Shown here: positions 4,985-5,641 of the stretch, piece after piece
How positions within the stretch are numbered: the stretch's first letter is position 1
Layout: every line of letters starts with the position of its first letter
DNA from: Rikenellaceae bacterium
Lineage (GTDB): Bacteria > Bacteroidota > Bacteroidia > Bacteroidales > Rikenellaceae
Direction of reading: 5' to 3'
DNA: 5,641 nt
Assembly (NCBI GenBank): GCA_020859745.1
Contig: JAJBVQ010000105.1
Coordinates: forward strand, 1-5,641
The notes under the pieces: model-generated
Told to the model about the DNA's origin: nothing
What the model saw: the letters and a program-made list of their open reading frames with translations, nothing else
Database searches by the model: none
Translations under genes and position numbers: made by a program

Positions 4985-5641
4985 ATGAGTACAAACTACA
5001 AGCTCAAAACCGAAGGGGGCCTCAAGAAGGGGGCCGAACCGCTTGACATCATCACCCGGTTCGAGCGTATCCCGACCTACATCGCGGCTACGGCCGAGGA
5101 CGGCGCATTCCGCGTAGCGGCCGAGATCGCCGAAACGATCAGGGCCAAAGCTGCGGCCGGCCAGAAATGCGTGCTGGCCCTCACGGCGGGCAAATCGCCG
5201 ATCGGCGTGTACCGCGAACTGGTGCGGCGCCACAAAAACGAAGGACTGAGCTTCAAGAACGTGGTGATCTTCACCCTGTTCGAGTTCTACCCGATCAATG
5301 CCAGCGAGCAGCAGAGCTATACCTACTCGCTCTACGAAGAGCTGATCAACCAGGTGGATATTCCGGCGGCGCAGGTGCACACGCTGGACGGTACGGTGCC
5401 GGCCGACCAGGTGAGCGAATATTGCAAGAAATACGAGGCGGCCATCCATGCTGCCGGCGGGATCGATATCCTGTTGCTGGGGATGGGCGACGAGGGGCAG
5501 GTGGCCCTGAACGAGGCCGGGACTTACCAGAATACCCGCACCCGGATCGTGGCGCTGAGCAATGCTTCGCGCAAGCTGGTGGCGTCCTCTTTCTACGGGA
5601 TTGAAAATGTGCCCACGCGGGCGCTGACCATGGGGATCGCG
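4985..5641 (+). CDS. NagB-like glucosamine-6-phosphate deaminase family protein with altered active site (partial, runs off the right edge)
   Basis: The frame is open from the ATG at 4985 to the window end, giving 219 residues without a stop. It shares the NagB pattern: a phosphate-loop segment LTAGKSPIGVYREL (66-79), GLSFKNVVIF (87-96), QSYTYSLYEEL (110-120), GGIDILLLGMG (158-168), ALNEAG (174-179) and TRTRI (184-188). The classical catalytic residues are mostly changed. The Asp of the NagB motif FNxDEY is Phe99 here (FTLFEFY), and the DGH motif is EGQ (170-172), so Asp and His become Glu and Gln; the NEP Glu survives as Glu177. From memory, Bacteroides has long NagB-like proteins with similar changes and a C-terminal PIG-L/LmbE deacetylase-like domain. 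Whether one follows here cannot be seen. Codon use is more C-ending and avoids ATA, unlike ddl, which hints at high expression. Deaminase activity should not be assumed. Confidence 0.85.
   Translation, partial: MSTNYKLKTEGGLKKGAEPLDIITRFERIPTYIAATAEDGAFRVAAEIAETIRAKAAAGQKCVLALTAGKSPIGVYRELVRRHKNEGLSFKNVVIFTLFEFYPINASEQQSYTYSLYEELINQVDIPAAQVHTLDGTVPADQVSEYCKKYEAAIHAAGGIDILLLGMGDEGQVALNEAGTYQNTRTRIVALSNASRKLVASSFYGIENVPTRALTMGIA

Noticed and set aside
4958..5449. 163-codon minus-strand open frame opposite the NagB-like gene
   Set aside because: It is antisense to a gene with clear family motifs and has no recognisable domain or upstream signals; a shadow frame.

Overview
The window looks like a chromosomal segment from a G+C-rich member of the Bacteroidales. 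Alistipes/Rikenellaceae is the best guess, from the look of the proteins. Three further signs point to Bacteroidota: gaps carry TAnnTTTG-type -7 promoter boxes, most starts lack a strong Shine-Dalgarno sequence, and the DivIC, Ddl and NagB-like proteins resemble Bacteroidota forms. The genus is inferred, not proven. Nothing suggests a plasmid, phage, insertion sequence, CRISPR array, tRNA or rRNA.

Minus strand, positions 3847 down to 1, one apparent transcription unit read right to left: an FMN oxidoreductase of the nitronate monooxygenase/FabK family (2891-3847), thiE (2250-2903), thiL (1276-2253), thiD (458-1264), a DivIC/FtsB-like divisome protein (109-396), and the first 31 codons of an AraC-type regulator (1-93) that runs off the left edge. 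The first three genes overlap end to end (13 and 4 nt), thiD follows after 11 nt, and a 61-nt gap with its own promoter-like box precedes divIC.

A 116-bp AT-rich divergent region (3848-3963) separates this unit from a plus-strand pair: ddl (3964-4977) and, 7 nt later, the start of a NagB-like protein (4985 to the right edge).

ThiD phosphorylates HMP to HMP-PP, ThiE joins HMP-PP to thiazole phosphate to give thiamine phosphate, and ThiL phosphorylates that to thiamine diphosphate. The three therefore cover the final, salvage-compatible half of cofactor synthesis. ThiC and the thiazole-forming genes are not in the window, and no TPP riboswitch is visible in the leader. Ddl makes the D-Ala-D-Ala dipeptide of peptidoglycan.

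The most unusual item is the NagB-like protein. It keeps the NagB fold signature but has replaced three of the four classical active-site residues that can be checked in the window. I see no strong evidence for a wholly new multi-gene system. The best leads are this degenerate deaminase beside ddl, the flavoprotein translationally linked to thiE, and the repeat structures in the divergent promoter region.
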